Shown piece by piece: positions 44,433-54,170 of a stretch of 64,000 nucleotides of DNA. Each line of letters begins with the position of its first letter. The first letter of the stretch is position 1. Source of the stretch: Acanthosepion esculentum (Eukaryota; Mollusca; Cephalopoda; Sepiida; Sepiidae); assembly GCA_964036315.1 (NCBI GenBank), contig OZ038517.1, forward strand, positions 23,724,162-23,788,161, given 5' to 3'. The notes under the pieces are model-generated. The model was not told where the DNA came from. It saw only the letters and a program-made list of their open reading frames with translations, and made no database searches. A program made the translations under genes and the position numbers.

Positions 44433-44664
44433 GGTTTGCTCTACGTTTGTATTGAGCTCTTTAGTTAGTTGTTTACTCACATCTGGGTTTTTCTTTGGGC
44501 CTTGAACCTGTATATGTGCGATTATTTTCGACAGACTTTCATGTTCCTGGCTCTTTCTTTTTTAAAACTTTTTTTTCCCTTCAAGATTGATTTGGCTATT
44601 GTTAGATCAAGAATTCAAAGGTTTTTCGACATGAGTATAGTTACCTATATTTATATATATATAT
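44433..44664. other. Unrecognised sequence
   Basis: Nothing was recognised. The 112-residue frame at 44469-44807 crosses into an interspersed repeat and has no motif. Confidence 0.4.
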
Positions 44665-44930
44665 ATATTGAAAAAAGAAAGAACAGTAAGATATATAATC
44701 TGGTGTTCTTATTGATATTTTTATTTTTACAAAACCGTGCTCAGTGTAAATTTACAGAGCATAAATATTATAAATTAACTGATTTAAAAAAATGGTTCCT
44801 TCTCTAAACAACAATTACCATGTTTCAAAAACAGAAACTAACAACTTCAATTATTTAATTAAATTAAAAGTACTCATTCTATTTCATTTTCAAGCGAATT
44901 TTGGAATATATATATATATATATATATGTT
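44665..44930 (+). repeat. Second copy of the 24945-25191 element, without the mirror half
   Basis: AAAGAACAGTAAGATATATA, GGTGTTCTTATTGATATTTT, CCATGTTTCAAAAACAG and TTTCAAGCGAATTTTGG align with 24953-25191 at moderate divergence. A (TA)n tract at 44909-44928 takes the place of the inverted half. Confidence 0.75.
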
Positions 44931-44937
44931 TGTGTGT

Positions 44938-46090
44938 GTGTGACAAAAGGAAAACTTAGTCAACACGTTTCATACTCTTAGGGACTTTATCAAGGCAAAT
45001 GCAAGGAATTTATCTTGTAAGAAGTATTCATATACAAAGATAAAAATTTTATTGGCTTTCTAAATTTTTGAAGTTTGAGAATGCTCATAAATATTTATCA
45101 GGATAGCTGAAAAGTCTAGTCAAGCTATGGAGGATACCAAGTGAAACAATTCAATGTCTAATAAACAAAAGTGAGTAAAGGATGTTCTTGAATTTCCAGT
45201 TATGGTTCAGTAGCAGGACAGACCATTTTCTATAGCATTGGATGGCAACTGGTCTACCACAGGAAGAAATGGCAGGCTATTGCGTGAAAAATCTGACTTG
45301 TCTTGTATTGAAAGATACATGATTGCCTAAATGTGTATCATGCATGGCACATAACTGACTGAAGTCTACGATTCGTCCTTGCTTTGAATGTCATCATGAG
45401 TGACAGCTTCACGGACAGTTGATATCGCTTCCCTTGGCAATGCTCCAAAGATATTTGGTAGTTGTGATTCGGTGAAGAGGCTATTTTCTTGAGCCTAATT
45501 TAGGTAAGCATTCAGCTATGTGTAAAAAGCAGGACAGATTGGGTTCTATAGCCTTTGATGGCAACTAGTCTACTGCAGAAATAAATGGCAACCTACTGAG
45601 GGAAAAAAAAATCCTTTTCTCCCACTAGCTATAGGTAAATAGCAGGACAGACCGGGTTCTATAGCCTTGGATGGCAACTAGTCTACTGCAGAAAGAGATC
45701 TGCCTCTTCAGTCATGTATCGAAAGATACATGATTGCCTAAGCATGTATCATGTATGGCGCATAACTGACTGACAGTTTGGGATTAATTTGTGTTCTACA
45801 TGTTAAATAACATGAGGTTAAGTATTTAAATTTTTTAATTTTTTAACATTTTTATAGTCATGTATATTGGCTTGGGAAAGTTGTAATTTGAAAAAATCCA
45901 TGTGCAGTTTATATTTTGTTAAGATTCAATAGCAACATTCTCAAGAATTTTCTGTCTAAATCAGTTGCTTTCTCTTTTAATAAGTGTAGCATTTTTTAGA
46001 TAAAAGTTGTGGTAGAAATTTTAAGAATTAATTTAATAAAGGTTGGTGATGTAATAGTTATTTATTGCTTCAATTGAAACAATTGTAGCA
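44938..46090 (+). repeat. Dispersed family I, copy split by a nested insertion
   Basis: The left part (about 44940-45195) and right part (about 45850-46080) are each collinear with 38250-38840. About 600 bp of unrelated sequence lies between them at the point where the 38-kb copy runs on. Left landmark: TCTAATAAACAAAAGTGAGT. Right landmarks: TTGGCTTGGGAAAG and CAAGAATTTTCTGTCTAAA. Confidence 0.6.
45196..45790 (+). repeat. Nested insertion with three SINE-core repeats
   Basis: AGCAGGACAGA-C, TTCTATAGC-TTGGATGGCAAC and GTCTAC-GCAG-AAGA recur three times (about 45212, 45528 and 45645). This core is part of the tRNA-derived SINE. A second motif, CGAAAGATACATGATTGCC, follows the first and third copies (with variation), so a larger unit of about 200-400 bp was duplicated. 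Confidence 0.6.
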
Positions 46091-46112
46091 ATGATTTACT
46101 AAGCGTAGTTTA

Positions 46113-46200
46113 AATGTAGAACAAGGCCGAAAGTATAGGGCACCCAGTGAGGATCAAAATCACTATTCAGTCATAATTACTCTAGCAAGACAAGCTTGCC
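46113..46200 (+). repeat. Dispersed family H, copy 2
   Basis: Matches 2698-2788: ACAAGGCCGAAAGTATAGGG, CACCCAGTGAGGATC, TCATAATTACTCTAGC and AGACAAGC. Confidence 0.5.
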
Positions 46201-46315
46201 AGGCGTTACATCATGTCGAAGTGCCCAGGTTGGTGATGTAATATATTGTTTTTGATGTGTGTATATATAATAGTTAAAAATTTTTATCAGAACACTCTTG
46301 AAGTGTGTATGTATC

Positions 46316-46342
<27 letters not shown>
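46316..46342. repeat. (CA)n microsatellite
   Basis: About 27 bp of CA dinucleotides followed by a short TA run. Confidence 0.9.
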
Positions 46343-46347
<5 letters not shown>

Positions 46348-46431
46348 ATTTGAAACAAAAGTAGAGGTGACAGGACAAAGTGGAAAAGTTTTTTAATGAT
46401 GGATTAAGTTAAAATTTTTCTGGCTGGAATG

Positions 46432-46548
46432 AAAGGCATATCTCATTGAAGCACTGGTTTCTTTATGATCATTGAAGTTAAGCAATGTCGAGCCTGGTCA
46501 TTACCAAGATGGGTGAACACTTGAGAATACCGGCTATCATGTTGGTCT
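46432..46548 (+). pseudogene. 5S rRNA-like segment (pseudogene or 5S-derived SINE head)
   Basis: The order of 5S rRNA signatures is preserved. GCACTGGTTTC-T--TGATCA is followed by TTGAAGTTAAGCAATGTCGA (box A region), GCCTGGTCA, GATGGGTGAACACTTGAGAA (box C region) and TACCGGCTATCATG. In a functional metazoan 5S gene the corresponding segments are CACCGGTTCTCGTC-GATCAC, GAAGTTAAGCAAC, and GATGGGTGACCGC-TGGGAATACC. Several substitutions at normally invariant bases and no T-run terminator argue against a working gene. The sequence downstream (46549-46760) could be the body of a 5S-headed SINE, but I have only one copy to look at. Confidence 0.7.
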
Positions 46549-47689
46549 TCACTTGTTAAGACTTTGCTGGTTTGTCGCTGGTATCATGATGATGAACATG
46601 GTTCCACTCAATTTAGCTTGCATTCATCATCTTCATGACCATTCACTCCTCTGTTATGTTGTGCATTTGATCTCGGAGGGTAAGAAGATTGTTGATGAAG
46701 TAAACTGAAGTGAAGAAGAGGTTGACGGCAAGGAGCTACACAAAAATTCTTTGGAATAAAAAAATTAGCTTGGGTTTAAAAAATGTGACACTTTGGGTTT
46801 ATTTAGGAGTTGTTGTATACAGTGGTTTTAACCCTTCCTACTACTGTTATAATTAAATGACACTAGGGTCCCTTTTTGGAGTTTACAGCCTGTGTTAGTA
46901 GTAATTTAATTTTCTATGTTCTGGTCTTCAGGAATAGCACAAGTCTTGATCAGGAGGTCACAGCAAACAATATGGATTTCAGTAGCAATTGTGTGGGGAC
47001 TGTAAGTTGTCCAAAACATCTGCTTATATGAAGTTTGGCGTCCAGCTGGTGTTGGGGTGACCAGGGTTTGGGGTTCATCTACCCCCATCCTCAGCATCAA
47101 CCTTTTTCTAAGATCTTATTTTTAAAATATGTTTACTAAAGTAATTTTACAAATTTATATGTTGTCCAGCTACCTTTTGATAGTGGTCAAAGGAATCAAG
47201 CCTCTTTTAAGCCCAATTGCCTTCACATTTCATCTCGAAGTGCCAAGATCCCCTCCTCTTGTTTTTTGTCTTTGGTTTACTTCTTCTCTTTTTTTTTTGT
47301 TCTCCTTTTTTCGTTCTCTTCCCTTTTCTCATTCCTGATTGCCACAGCTCAGATTTGGTAATTGGAGAGTAGTTTCCTTTTCAGTTGGGTTTGTTACATT
47401 CATTTACATGCAAATACTGTAACAGAGAGAGTTTGGGAACCACACACACACACACACATTTAAAAAAATTTTTTTATTGAAATTTGAGTAGATTTGAACA
47501 GTGAAATTAGATCAGAACAATTTTGTTTACTGATGGGAATCTGATCTAGCCCATTTGGAATTGGATCATTAGGAAGACAATGGAAGATGATCGAGATAAT
47601 TTTTATCAGTTAAAATTTGAAATAGAGCTTACTAAGGCTATGAGGAACTTTGAAATTCACATGATTTTGGGTTGAAGGCAGCACTCGTG
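46549..47689. other. Unrecognised sequence without a gene
   Basis: A (CA)n tract lies at 47441-47458 and a T-rich pyrimidine stretch at about 47280-47335. Frames at 46906-47100 (-) and 47129-47338 (+) lack recognisable motifs. Confidence 0.45.
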
Positions 47690-48355
47690 ATAATCGCGTG
47701 CAGGCCAAGAGTCGATTTATGATCAGCCAGGTTTATCTATATAAACACGCTCAGAAATCTGTTGACAGTGGTTGGCTCATCTGCCATTGAGAGAGGTCGG
47801 AGATTGGAAGCGACATCAGAGATTGGAACCAAACGCCTGCTAACATATTTTGTTGTTATAAGTACAAAGAAGCGAATTACTCATCCACAATCTAAGATTA
47901 CTACTACTCGAAGTGTCGAACAAGCTACAATAATCAAAAGGTTGTTTTTGAGCTTGTCTGTTGTCGAGTGCAGTCGAGCTGGGTAGAGAGATATCGGAGA
48001 CTGGAAGTGACGTCGGGGATTGGAACAAAACTCCTGCTAACATATACTGTTAATATAAGTACCGATGCTTCTGCTACCACGAAGATTACTACTACTGTTA
48101 CTACCACCGAGGAGGAACACAACTATAAACTTTAAGCCATGCACAAATCTTTCTCCCTCCATCGCTTAAGTCGTATATCATTCTGAGACAATTTCACAAG
48201 CTAATCACAACCCACTATCTCTCTGTCTAGAATCCAGTGTATGAGTTTTTACATCAATTACTTTCTTTTCTGTAACCTGTTTCTTTTCTATACTATTCTT
48301 TTCTGCTATATAAAAGACATTAACAATTCAACCATTGAATAGTTGTTTGTCCAGC
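47690..48355 (+). repeat. LTR-like region with a TATA motif and 187-bp direct repeats
   Basis: CTATATAAACACGCTC at about 47737 resembles a TATA box. Downstream, a segment starting near 47790 (TCGGAGATTGGAAGCGACAT, then CTGCTAACATAT) is repeated about 187 bp later (TCGGAGACTGGAAGTGACGT, then CTGCTAACATAT, near 47983). The 3' part is pyrimidine-rich and ends in TATATAAAAGACATTAAC and GTTGTTTGTCCAGC. A solo LTR or an untranslated retroelement region would fit, but I find neither a matching second LTR nor a clear duplication. Confidence 0.35.
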
Positions 48356-48654
48356 TTTCTGCAGATATATATTTGTTTTTGTTTTTTTGTTTTTTTCTGG
48401 TGCATTCTAAAACTCTGAACACACTCTTCAGCCATGTCTACATGTTCAGTCGACCGTGAATGGATGAATATCACTTCTGCTTTCTGGATCAAACCAAACA
48501 ATGTGGGCAGGAAGCAGGATTAAACCGGTGGACCGGTCTAATGATTTACGGATGCTCAGGGGTCCTACGGTCACTCCCTTAAGTTCGGTTAAGACCGAGT
48601 AGACACCTCAAACCAGAGAGTAAGACGTCAGAGGTTGAAGGGCTGGGGCAAAAG
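48356..48654. other. Unrecognised sequence
   Basis: A comparatively GC-rich stretch (48480-48640) holds CCGGTGGACCGGTC and AAGTTCGGTTAAGACCGAGT, small hairpin-like sequences of unknown meaning. Confidence 0.35.
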
Positions 48655-48830
48655 TGTTAGAATACACTTGGGAAAAGTATTAATCAACCTTTTCTCCTCC
48701 CAGCTATGGGTTAAATAGTAAGACTTATATCACTAAATGCTTATTACCTCTCCTAAAAAAAAACAAAAATACTTGCAATCTAAAAATATTTTCTGGCTTT
48801 AAATAACCTGCAAAGGGTTAAGCTGTAAGA
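48655..48830 (+). repeat. SINE core fragment joined to a family E tail
   Basis: ACACTTGGGAAAAGTATTAA and TCCCAGCTATGGGTTAAATA match the tRNA-derived SINE. They are followed by TCTGGCTTTAAATAACCTGC and GGGTTAAGCTGTAAGATATG, a diverged family E tail. Confidence 0.5.
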
Positions 48831-49067
48831 TATGAATCAATCAAGCAAAATTGTGTGTAAGGAGAGCGCTGATTTAAAATTCAGACATCCACAGCTTTAG
48901 TAATGTAAAATAAAAAAACTGATCCACAAAAAGAGCTCAATGTATTTATGATGGAGCAAAAATTAATACACAAGAAAATCCCAAATCACCTCATATGAGG
49001 AATAAGTTTATTTCTTTTGACGGAAGAAAAAATAAAATTTGTCAGTCTTATTCAAACCTGATATATG

Positions 49068-49074
<7 letters not shown>

Positions 49075-49116
<42 letters not shown>
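49075..49116. repeat. (TA)n microsatellite
   Basis: About 42 bp of TA dinucleotides. Confidence 0.95.
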
Positions 49117-49118
<2 letters not shown>

Positions 49119-49169
49119 CCATGAGGATAGAATCCAGGTAGAACTCAATGTCCAGGACAGAGTAAGAAT

Positions 49170-49600
49170 ATAATATAAAAGGCTCAAACACTAATATTCC
49201 ATGGTTATAATTTATTACATTGGAATTGTAATGATAATCCAATTCATCAGACCTGCAAATTCAAAAAGAAATCAAAATATAACTCTGTATTTATCTGTAT
49301 CTCACTCATTTAAACCGTTATTTAACTCCTCTCTTTAAAACTTCTCTCTGTTAAATTTTAATCCCCATGTTCACCTTAAGCCTTCTTGTTCTTCTTTCTT
49401 CTGTTACACCCTCTCTCTAGAGCTTTCATACATTTCCCTCTCACACTTGTTTGCCACACATACATTCTCACTAAAATTTTTATCTTTTATTTTCTAATTT
49501 CTTTTTGAATTTGCATGTCTGATGAATTGGATCGTGATTACGATTCCAATGTAATAAATTATAACCATGGAATATTAGTGTTTGAGCCTTTTTATATTTT
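49170..49600. mobile_element. Inverted pair of Penelope-like 3' termini
   Basis: The left arm (about 49170-49282) and right arm (about 49488-49600) are reverse complements with few mismatches, about 205 bp apart. The right arm, read on the plus strand, contains TTTGAATTTGCATGTCTGAT, GAATTGGATCGTGATTACGA, TTCCAATGTAATAAATTATA and ACCATGGAATATTAGTGTTT. A Penelope-like GIY-YIG fragment on the minus strand ends about 100 bp to the right, so these arms may be its terminal repeat and an inverted copy, a structure known from Penelope-like elements. The spacer is pyrimidine-rich and non-coding. Confidence 0.65.
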
Positions 49601-49699
49601 ATATGCATTTCAAAATATTGCTGCTCTATTTGTAATAAATTTTGTTCAGTGTTCATTGGGTGATATATAGGTCCTTGAGAATTTGAAGTTTTTGTTTAT

Positions 49700-49935
49700 T
49701 TTCATGGTGTAGTATATTCATGTTATCGACAAGTATTTTCCTGCATTGTGAAGATGGACAGGAATGTGTCTTTTAAGTGTTGTGCAATAGAATGTGTATC
49801 CAACAAAGAAAGTGTAAGACATTTTGATAATGTCATGGTCGTCAAACCAATATATGTACTTAGTTTTTTGTCAGAGATACTATCTCCCAAAGGGCATTTA
49901 AACTGATATACACTGTTTGTCTTTTCCAAAACACG
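49700..49935 (-). mobile_element. Penelope-like element, GIY-YIG endonuclease fragment (family 1)
   Basis: Minus-strand reading gives NSVYQFKCPLGDSISDKKLS, then TYIGLTTMTLSK, then DTHSIAQHLKD. VYQFKCP and TYIGLT are the two halves of the GIY-YIG motif as it appears in Penelope-like elements, and the S-IAQHLK helix follows as expected. The reverse transcriptase that normally precedes it is absent. The reading breaks after ENTCR. It differs from the Penelope-like fragment at 54.8 kb and belongs to another family. Confidence 0.8.
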
Positions 49936-49995
49936 AGTTGACAGAAGAGTTATTGCATATGATTAAGTTGTTTGTGTTAAATTTAGTATAATATA

Positions 49996-50625
49996 TACCA
50001 TATTTGACCACATATAAGACACATGGGTGTATAAGATGCACCCCAATTTCAACAAGGCAAATGAAGAAAAAATTAGTAAAATTATTAGTAAATGGTTCAG
50101 CCTAGGCTATATTTATGAGGTATTATTTTGGATAAACAAGCCATGATTACAATTAAATGAAAAATAATAGGAAAAAAAAACACAAGCCTACAAGAACTTT
50201 ATTGTATCCTTTATATGATCTGTACAACCTGCTTCTTGTAAACATCTTATTGGAATAATTAGAATATATAATTTCTCATCATATTTATACCAATGCAACC
50301 AGAAGTTATCGCAAGAAAAATATTAACAAAACAATTTTATTGCATATAATTTTAGTAAAACAAAATACTAATATTAAATGTGATGAAATTAATATAATGA
50401 ATATTGTCAATGATAAGACCTTTAATCTGTATAAAAACCTTTTAAATAATGACAATAGGTATATGAAAGTTACTCTAAAGTCTAAGGTAATAGGAGTTGC
50501 CAGGTAGCTAATTTTGGTCAACTACCACAAATTTTAAACCTTTATAAGGCTTATAAGATGCAGGGGAATTTTAAGATATTTTTAGTAAAAAAAAAAGTGT
50601 GCCTTATATTCTATCAAATATGGTA
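49996..50625. mobile_element. Non-autonomous TIR element ('ATAAGAC' ends)
   Basis: The left end TACCATATTTGACCACATAT + AAGACACAT mirrors the right end, whose reverse complement reads TACCATATTTGATAGAATAT + AAGGCACA. Inside both ends the string TATAAGATGCA recurs. The 630-bp interior encodes no protein. Termini of this type (TACCGTATTTG..., ...TATAAGACGCAC) are widespread in animal genomes on non-autonomous DNA elements. Confidence 0.7.
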
Positions 50626-50932
50626 ATTAGTTTTATTTTTTTTACTAGGATCAGTGGGGAATATATGAGTATGAGATTTTTTTTTTCATGATTTTTTTCC
50701 CATTTTGTTTATGGTTAGATTGCATTTGATTATGGTATAAGAAGCTGATATGCTCAGGATTATTTAAGGAAGTATTATGTTCTTTTTGAGTTGTTAATAA
50801 TTCTAATGGCTCATCTAATTTAATCATCAACAATGTAATTAAGAAAGTCATTGTTAATGAGTTTCTTTTTTTAATTCAGTGAAGAAAGTCTTATTCATGG
50901 AAGAGTTAACTTTTGTACTGTTCATTAAATTT

Positions 50933-50934
<2 letters not shown>
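50626..50934. other. Unrecognised AT-rich sequence
   Basis: No gene or repeat was recognised. Confidence 0.45.

Positions 50935-50976
<42 letters not shown>
50935..50976. repeat. (TG)n(TA)n microsatellite
   Basis: A short TG run then TA repeats, directly abutting the 5' end of the SINE. Confidence 0.95.
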
Positions 50977-50979
<3 letters not shown>

Positions 50980-51375
50980 GATAGTTGCTTGGATTGAGGA
51001 ATCGGAGATCCATGTTTGAATTCTAGTCAAATCCATTGCATTCACTTCCATGCTAATACCCTTGGGAAAGGTATTAATCTTCTTTTCCCTCCAGCTATGG
51101 GTAAATAGCAGGACAGACTGTTCTATAGCATTGGATGGCAACTCGTATAGGAGGACAACACTGAATTCAAGACCTCCAGTGGGTTGTTCGGCGGGGGACC
51201 TTGTGGCACATAGTGCATCAGGCCTATGTATTCAGCCCTTCAAAAAGTGTGGTTGGTTCTGCACAAAGCCTTCATCACTATTATCAAATTATATGTGCTG
51301 GTGTCTGGGCTGTCGGTTCCTAGGAACTGAGCTGCTTGACCCTCATACACCAAATATAGCGAGAGAGTCCACTAA
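50977..51375 (+). mobile_element. tRNA-derived SINE, full-length copy
   Basis: The head GTGGATAGTTGCTTGGATTG followed by GAGATCCATGTTTGAATTCT is tRNA-like, with an A-box-like TAGTTGCTTGG and a B-box-like GTTTGAATTCT (51014-51024). The body has ATACCCTTGGGAAAGGTATT, GCTATGGGTAAATAGCAGGA, CTTGTGGCACATAGTGCATC, GTTGGTTCTGCACAAAGCC and CTGAGCTGCTTGACCCTCAT, in the same order as the minus-strand copy at 22845-23235. A TA tract flanks each side (50946-50976, 51378-51400). The 131-residue frame across it is incidental. Confidence 0.8.
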
Positions 51376-51402
51376 TTATATATATATATATATATATATG
51401 TG

Positions 51403-51857
51403 TGTAGTCAAAATCCCTCTCCTTCTATATGGATTGTTCAACTGAATGAGCTCAAAGTCTGATTAATTAGTCCATGATATCAAGTTGACAACCCAAGGAG
51501 GCAAAGAGCAGAGATCAACAGTTCAAACAATTCCTGGAATGATAATGACCCCTACTTATGTATTGATAGTTCAGTTGAAGAATGTCGGAGAATGGTTTAC
51601 CGAAGATTTTAAGATAATGAATCAAGCCAAAACAAAACAAAAAAGTCAATAATCCAAACAAAGAATAATAATGACTATTTAAATTTACTGAAGGTTTATT
51701 TATTGTTACTTTAATCTCGAGATTAACAAAGTCATTCTTCTTTTTAATTGTTAATTGAATAAATTTTGATTGATAATTGAAGGCAGTTATCTAATATCAT
51801 TAATGGATTCCATGTTGGCTTTATTTTCTGACTTGCTGATAATCAATTGTACAATGT
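51403..51857. other. Unrecognised AT-rich sequence
   Basis: No gene or second copy was noticed. Confidence 0.45.
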
Positions 51858-51957
51858 GCAGCATAAGTACCTCCCATATAATGGTAAGACATAAGTGGCA
51901 ATGGTGTCTTCATCTCGCTAATGTCTTACGTGGGAGGTATTTCTGCCACACCCTGTA
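51858..51957. mobile_element. Short TIR hairpin, related to the next element
   Basis: AGTACCTCCCATATAATGGT + AAGACA faces TGTCTTACGTGGGAGGTATT + TCTGCCACACCCTGTA. The outer right end, TACAGGGTGTGGCAGAAATA on the other strand, resembles the left end of the element starting at 52049. It looks like a MITE reduced to its termini. Confidence 0.6.
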
Positions 51958-52048
51958 TTAACCCATTAATGCCCTGATGTATCTGCATATAAGAATATAT
52001 GAATTTATATCCGTTTCTCATCAGAGAACACACTGATGATATTTCTCT

Positions 52049-52746
52049 TAATACAGGGTCCAGCAGAAATACCTACTATATAATTGTAAGACTTCAATGG
52101 CAATGGTGTTTTAGTAGGATTAGGTAGCAATAACACCTTATGAAAATATACACTTTCCTCTTTACTGAGTGACAAAGAAAACTCTCTCTCTCTCTCTGTC
52201 TTCTATATCTTTCCTTTCCTGTCCTTCCTTCTATTGTTCCTATCTTTGGTAATGGACATGAACTTGGACTTAGTTTATGGGAGTCAGTGAACGTCATAAA
52301 AAAAAATCAACCAATGACATGTCCTGCCAAAAATCAAACAGGATATGTCAGCCCCAATAAATAGAAGAAAACCACGTATGAGACTAGAGACACTGCAGTG
52401 GAGAGGAATGTGATTCGATGTAGCAGTTTGAGACACAAGGGTTGGTGATTCATTGGTGGTGAGTTTGACCTGACATACAACTCTGGATGAGAAGAAGGAT
52501 GAATGCAACAAATTAATTTCCATCAACCAGAAGGAACACAACAACCCTGTATGAGCTCTCAAATCACAAAAAAAAAACTATGATGGCAGTCAACCCTTCT
52601 AAACACTGTAACCAAATGGAGTCAACAATAAATGGTACTATAGACAGTAAATTTGGCCTTTACTTCATCTCGATATGCCATAGTGTCTTCATTGGATTAA
52701 TATCTTAACATTATGTGGGAGTTATTTCTGATGCACCATGTATAAT
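52049..52746. mobile_element. TIR element of about 0.7 kb, same terminal family
   Basis: The left end TACAGGGTCCAGCAGAAATA + CCTACTATATAATTGTAAGA mirrors the right end, whose reverse complement starts TACATGGTGCATCAGAAATA + ACTCCCACATAATGTTAAGA. The TIRs extend about 60 bp with mismatches (AAGACACTAT and CAATGGTGTT further in). The interior holds a (TC)n tract at about 52180-52197 and no recognisable transposase. TA at both ends fits a Tc1/mariner type. Confidence 0.65.
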
Positions 52747-53721
52747 ATTTCATTTGGAGAATATCTGGAATCAATACCTCAGCATTTATCTGTTTTATTC
52801 AGTTCTTTAAAAAAGAAAAAATGGAAGTTATTTAAATTTAAGTTGTCACCTGCTGAATTTGTAAACTTGTTTTGAAGCAACAATAATTTTAATTGCTTAG
52901 ATTCACTCATGTCAAAATTCTGTCACAGATTTATGTTCTTGAAGAACTCAGCCAGATTGAAAAACCCTTTGAGATTGGTACCCATTTTACATTTTGAATA
53001 GATGCAAAGCAATTGGTGGTTCTAGCAGTGACAATAATGAATATTTGAGATGGAAAAAAAATTAAAAAATTAATTTTATGGCTCTGGCAATTAGAAAAAT
53101 ATTAAGTTATATATATATTTCAAAATGTGGGAAAGCATCATTATTATTAAAGTATTCCTTTCGACTAAGAAGAATGTTAGTAAACATTAATTGACCAAGA
53201 AAACTGAACAATTCACATTGTGAAAAAATATGAGGAGAAAAAGGAACCCTGACTAAAATAGAAATTTATTAATAAAACTTATTAATAAAAATTGGGGGTG
53301 GGGGGTGGAATATGAGTTAAATAGCTAATGTAAATGGGTCCAAGTGAGTATAGAATGAAAAAATTGACTTGCATACCTCCAAGACAGCAAACAAAATGCT
53401 CTTTCTGTCTGCACAGAGATAGTTGATGTTACTTAATATAAACCCCTTCTAATAGACGCAAATGCTGATTAGACTGAGCTCTGCACAAGAATGTGAAGGA
53501 ATTGTTATATTTTCTCGCAGTGCAAATTGTTTGCTTGGTCAATTAATATTTGCCAACATATTCTTCTGTGGATGCTTTGGTTAAAGAGGAAGCCTTTAAG
53601 AAAGAAGAATGGTTTCCTGCCTTTTTAAATTTTATTTACATGTTCTGTGGCATCAAATTTCTGTTTAAAAAAATATATATATAACCAAATGGATACATAT
53701 AGGTAAATGTACATGTTTGTT

Positions 53722-53729
<8 letters not shown>
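52747..53729. other. Unrecognised AT-rich sequence
   Basis: No gene. A G-rich stretch GGGGGTGGGGGGTGG lies at about 53294-53308. Confidence 0.5.

Positions 53730-53730
<1 letters not shown>

Positions 53731-53761
<31 letters not shown>
53731..53761. repeat. (TA)n microsatellite
   Basis: TA dinucleotides preceded by a short TG run. Confidence 0.95.
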
Positions 53762-53765
<4 letters not shown>

Positions 53766-53944
53766 CTCATGTAGTGTAAGAAAAAATGGTGCTCAATGTC
53801 AAATAAGTTATTTAATATATGAAAAACTCTACATAATACCTTATGTTGATTGCACAACTTGGAGTTTCATGCCATATGCAATTTTCAGGTGTAATTTTTG
53901 GGTTTACACCATTTGTTTAATACTCCTGAAGATTTATTCATATA

Positions 53945-54170
53945 AAATACAAATTGTGGCACAAGGCCGAAAAAGGGGAGGGGTAAGGCTGGTCTTAACT
54001 AACTATCCTATACCTAGCTAATCAGATTCGCGACCCATTCATACATTACAATTGACACATTCACCACAAGAATTCGTCCGTCACCACTCAATTCTCCATA
54101 CACCATAATACCACATCCTCACCAGGGGGGACCTACAAAAACGCGCCCCACACCATAAAAATAGAGATAT
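53945..54170. repeat. Unclassified segment starting with a family H-like string
   Basis: TGTGGCACAAGGCCGAAAAA + GGGGAGGGGTAAG resembles the start of family H. The following 150 bp (CAC-rich, to AAACGCGCCCCACACC) is distinct and has no second copy that I noticed. Confidence 0.35.

Noticed and set aside
46432..46548. Functional 5S rRNA gene
   Set aside because: There are too many changes at conserved positions and no T-run terminator directly downstream.
50977..51050. tRNA gene
   Set aside because: It has A- and B-box-like motifs but no intact cloverleaf, and it continues into a SINE body shared with another copy.
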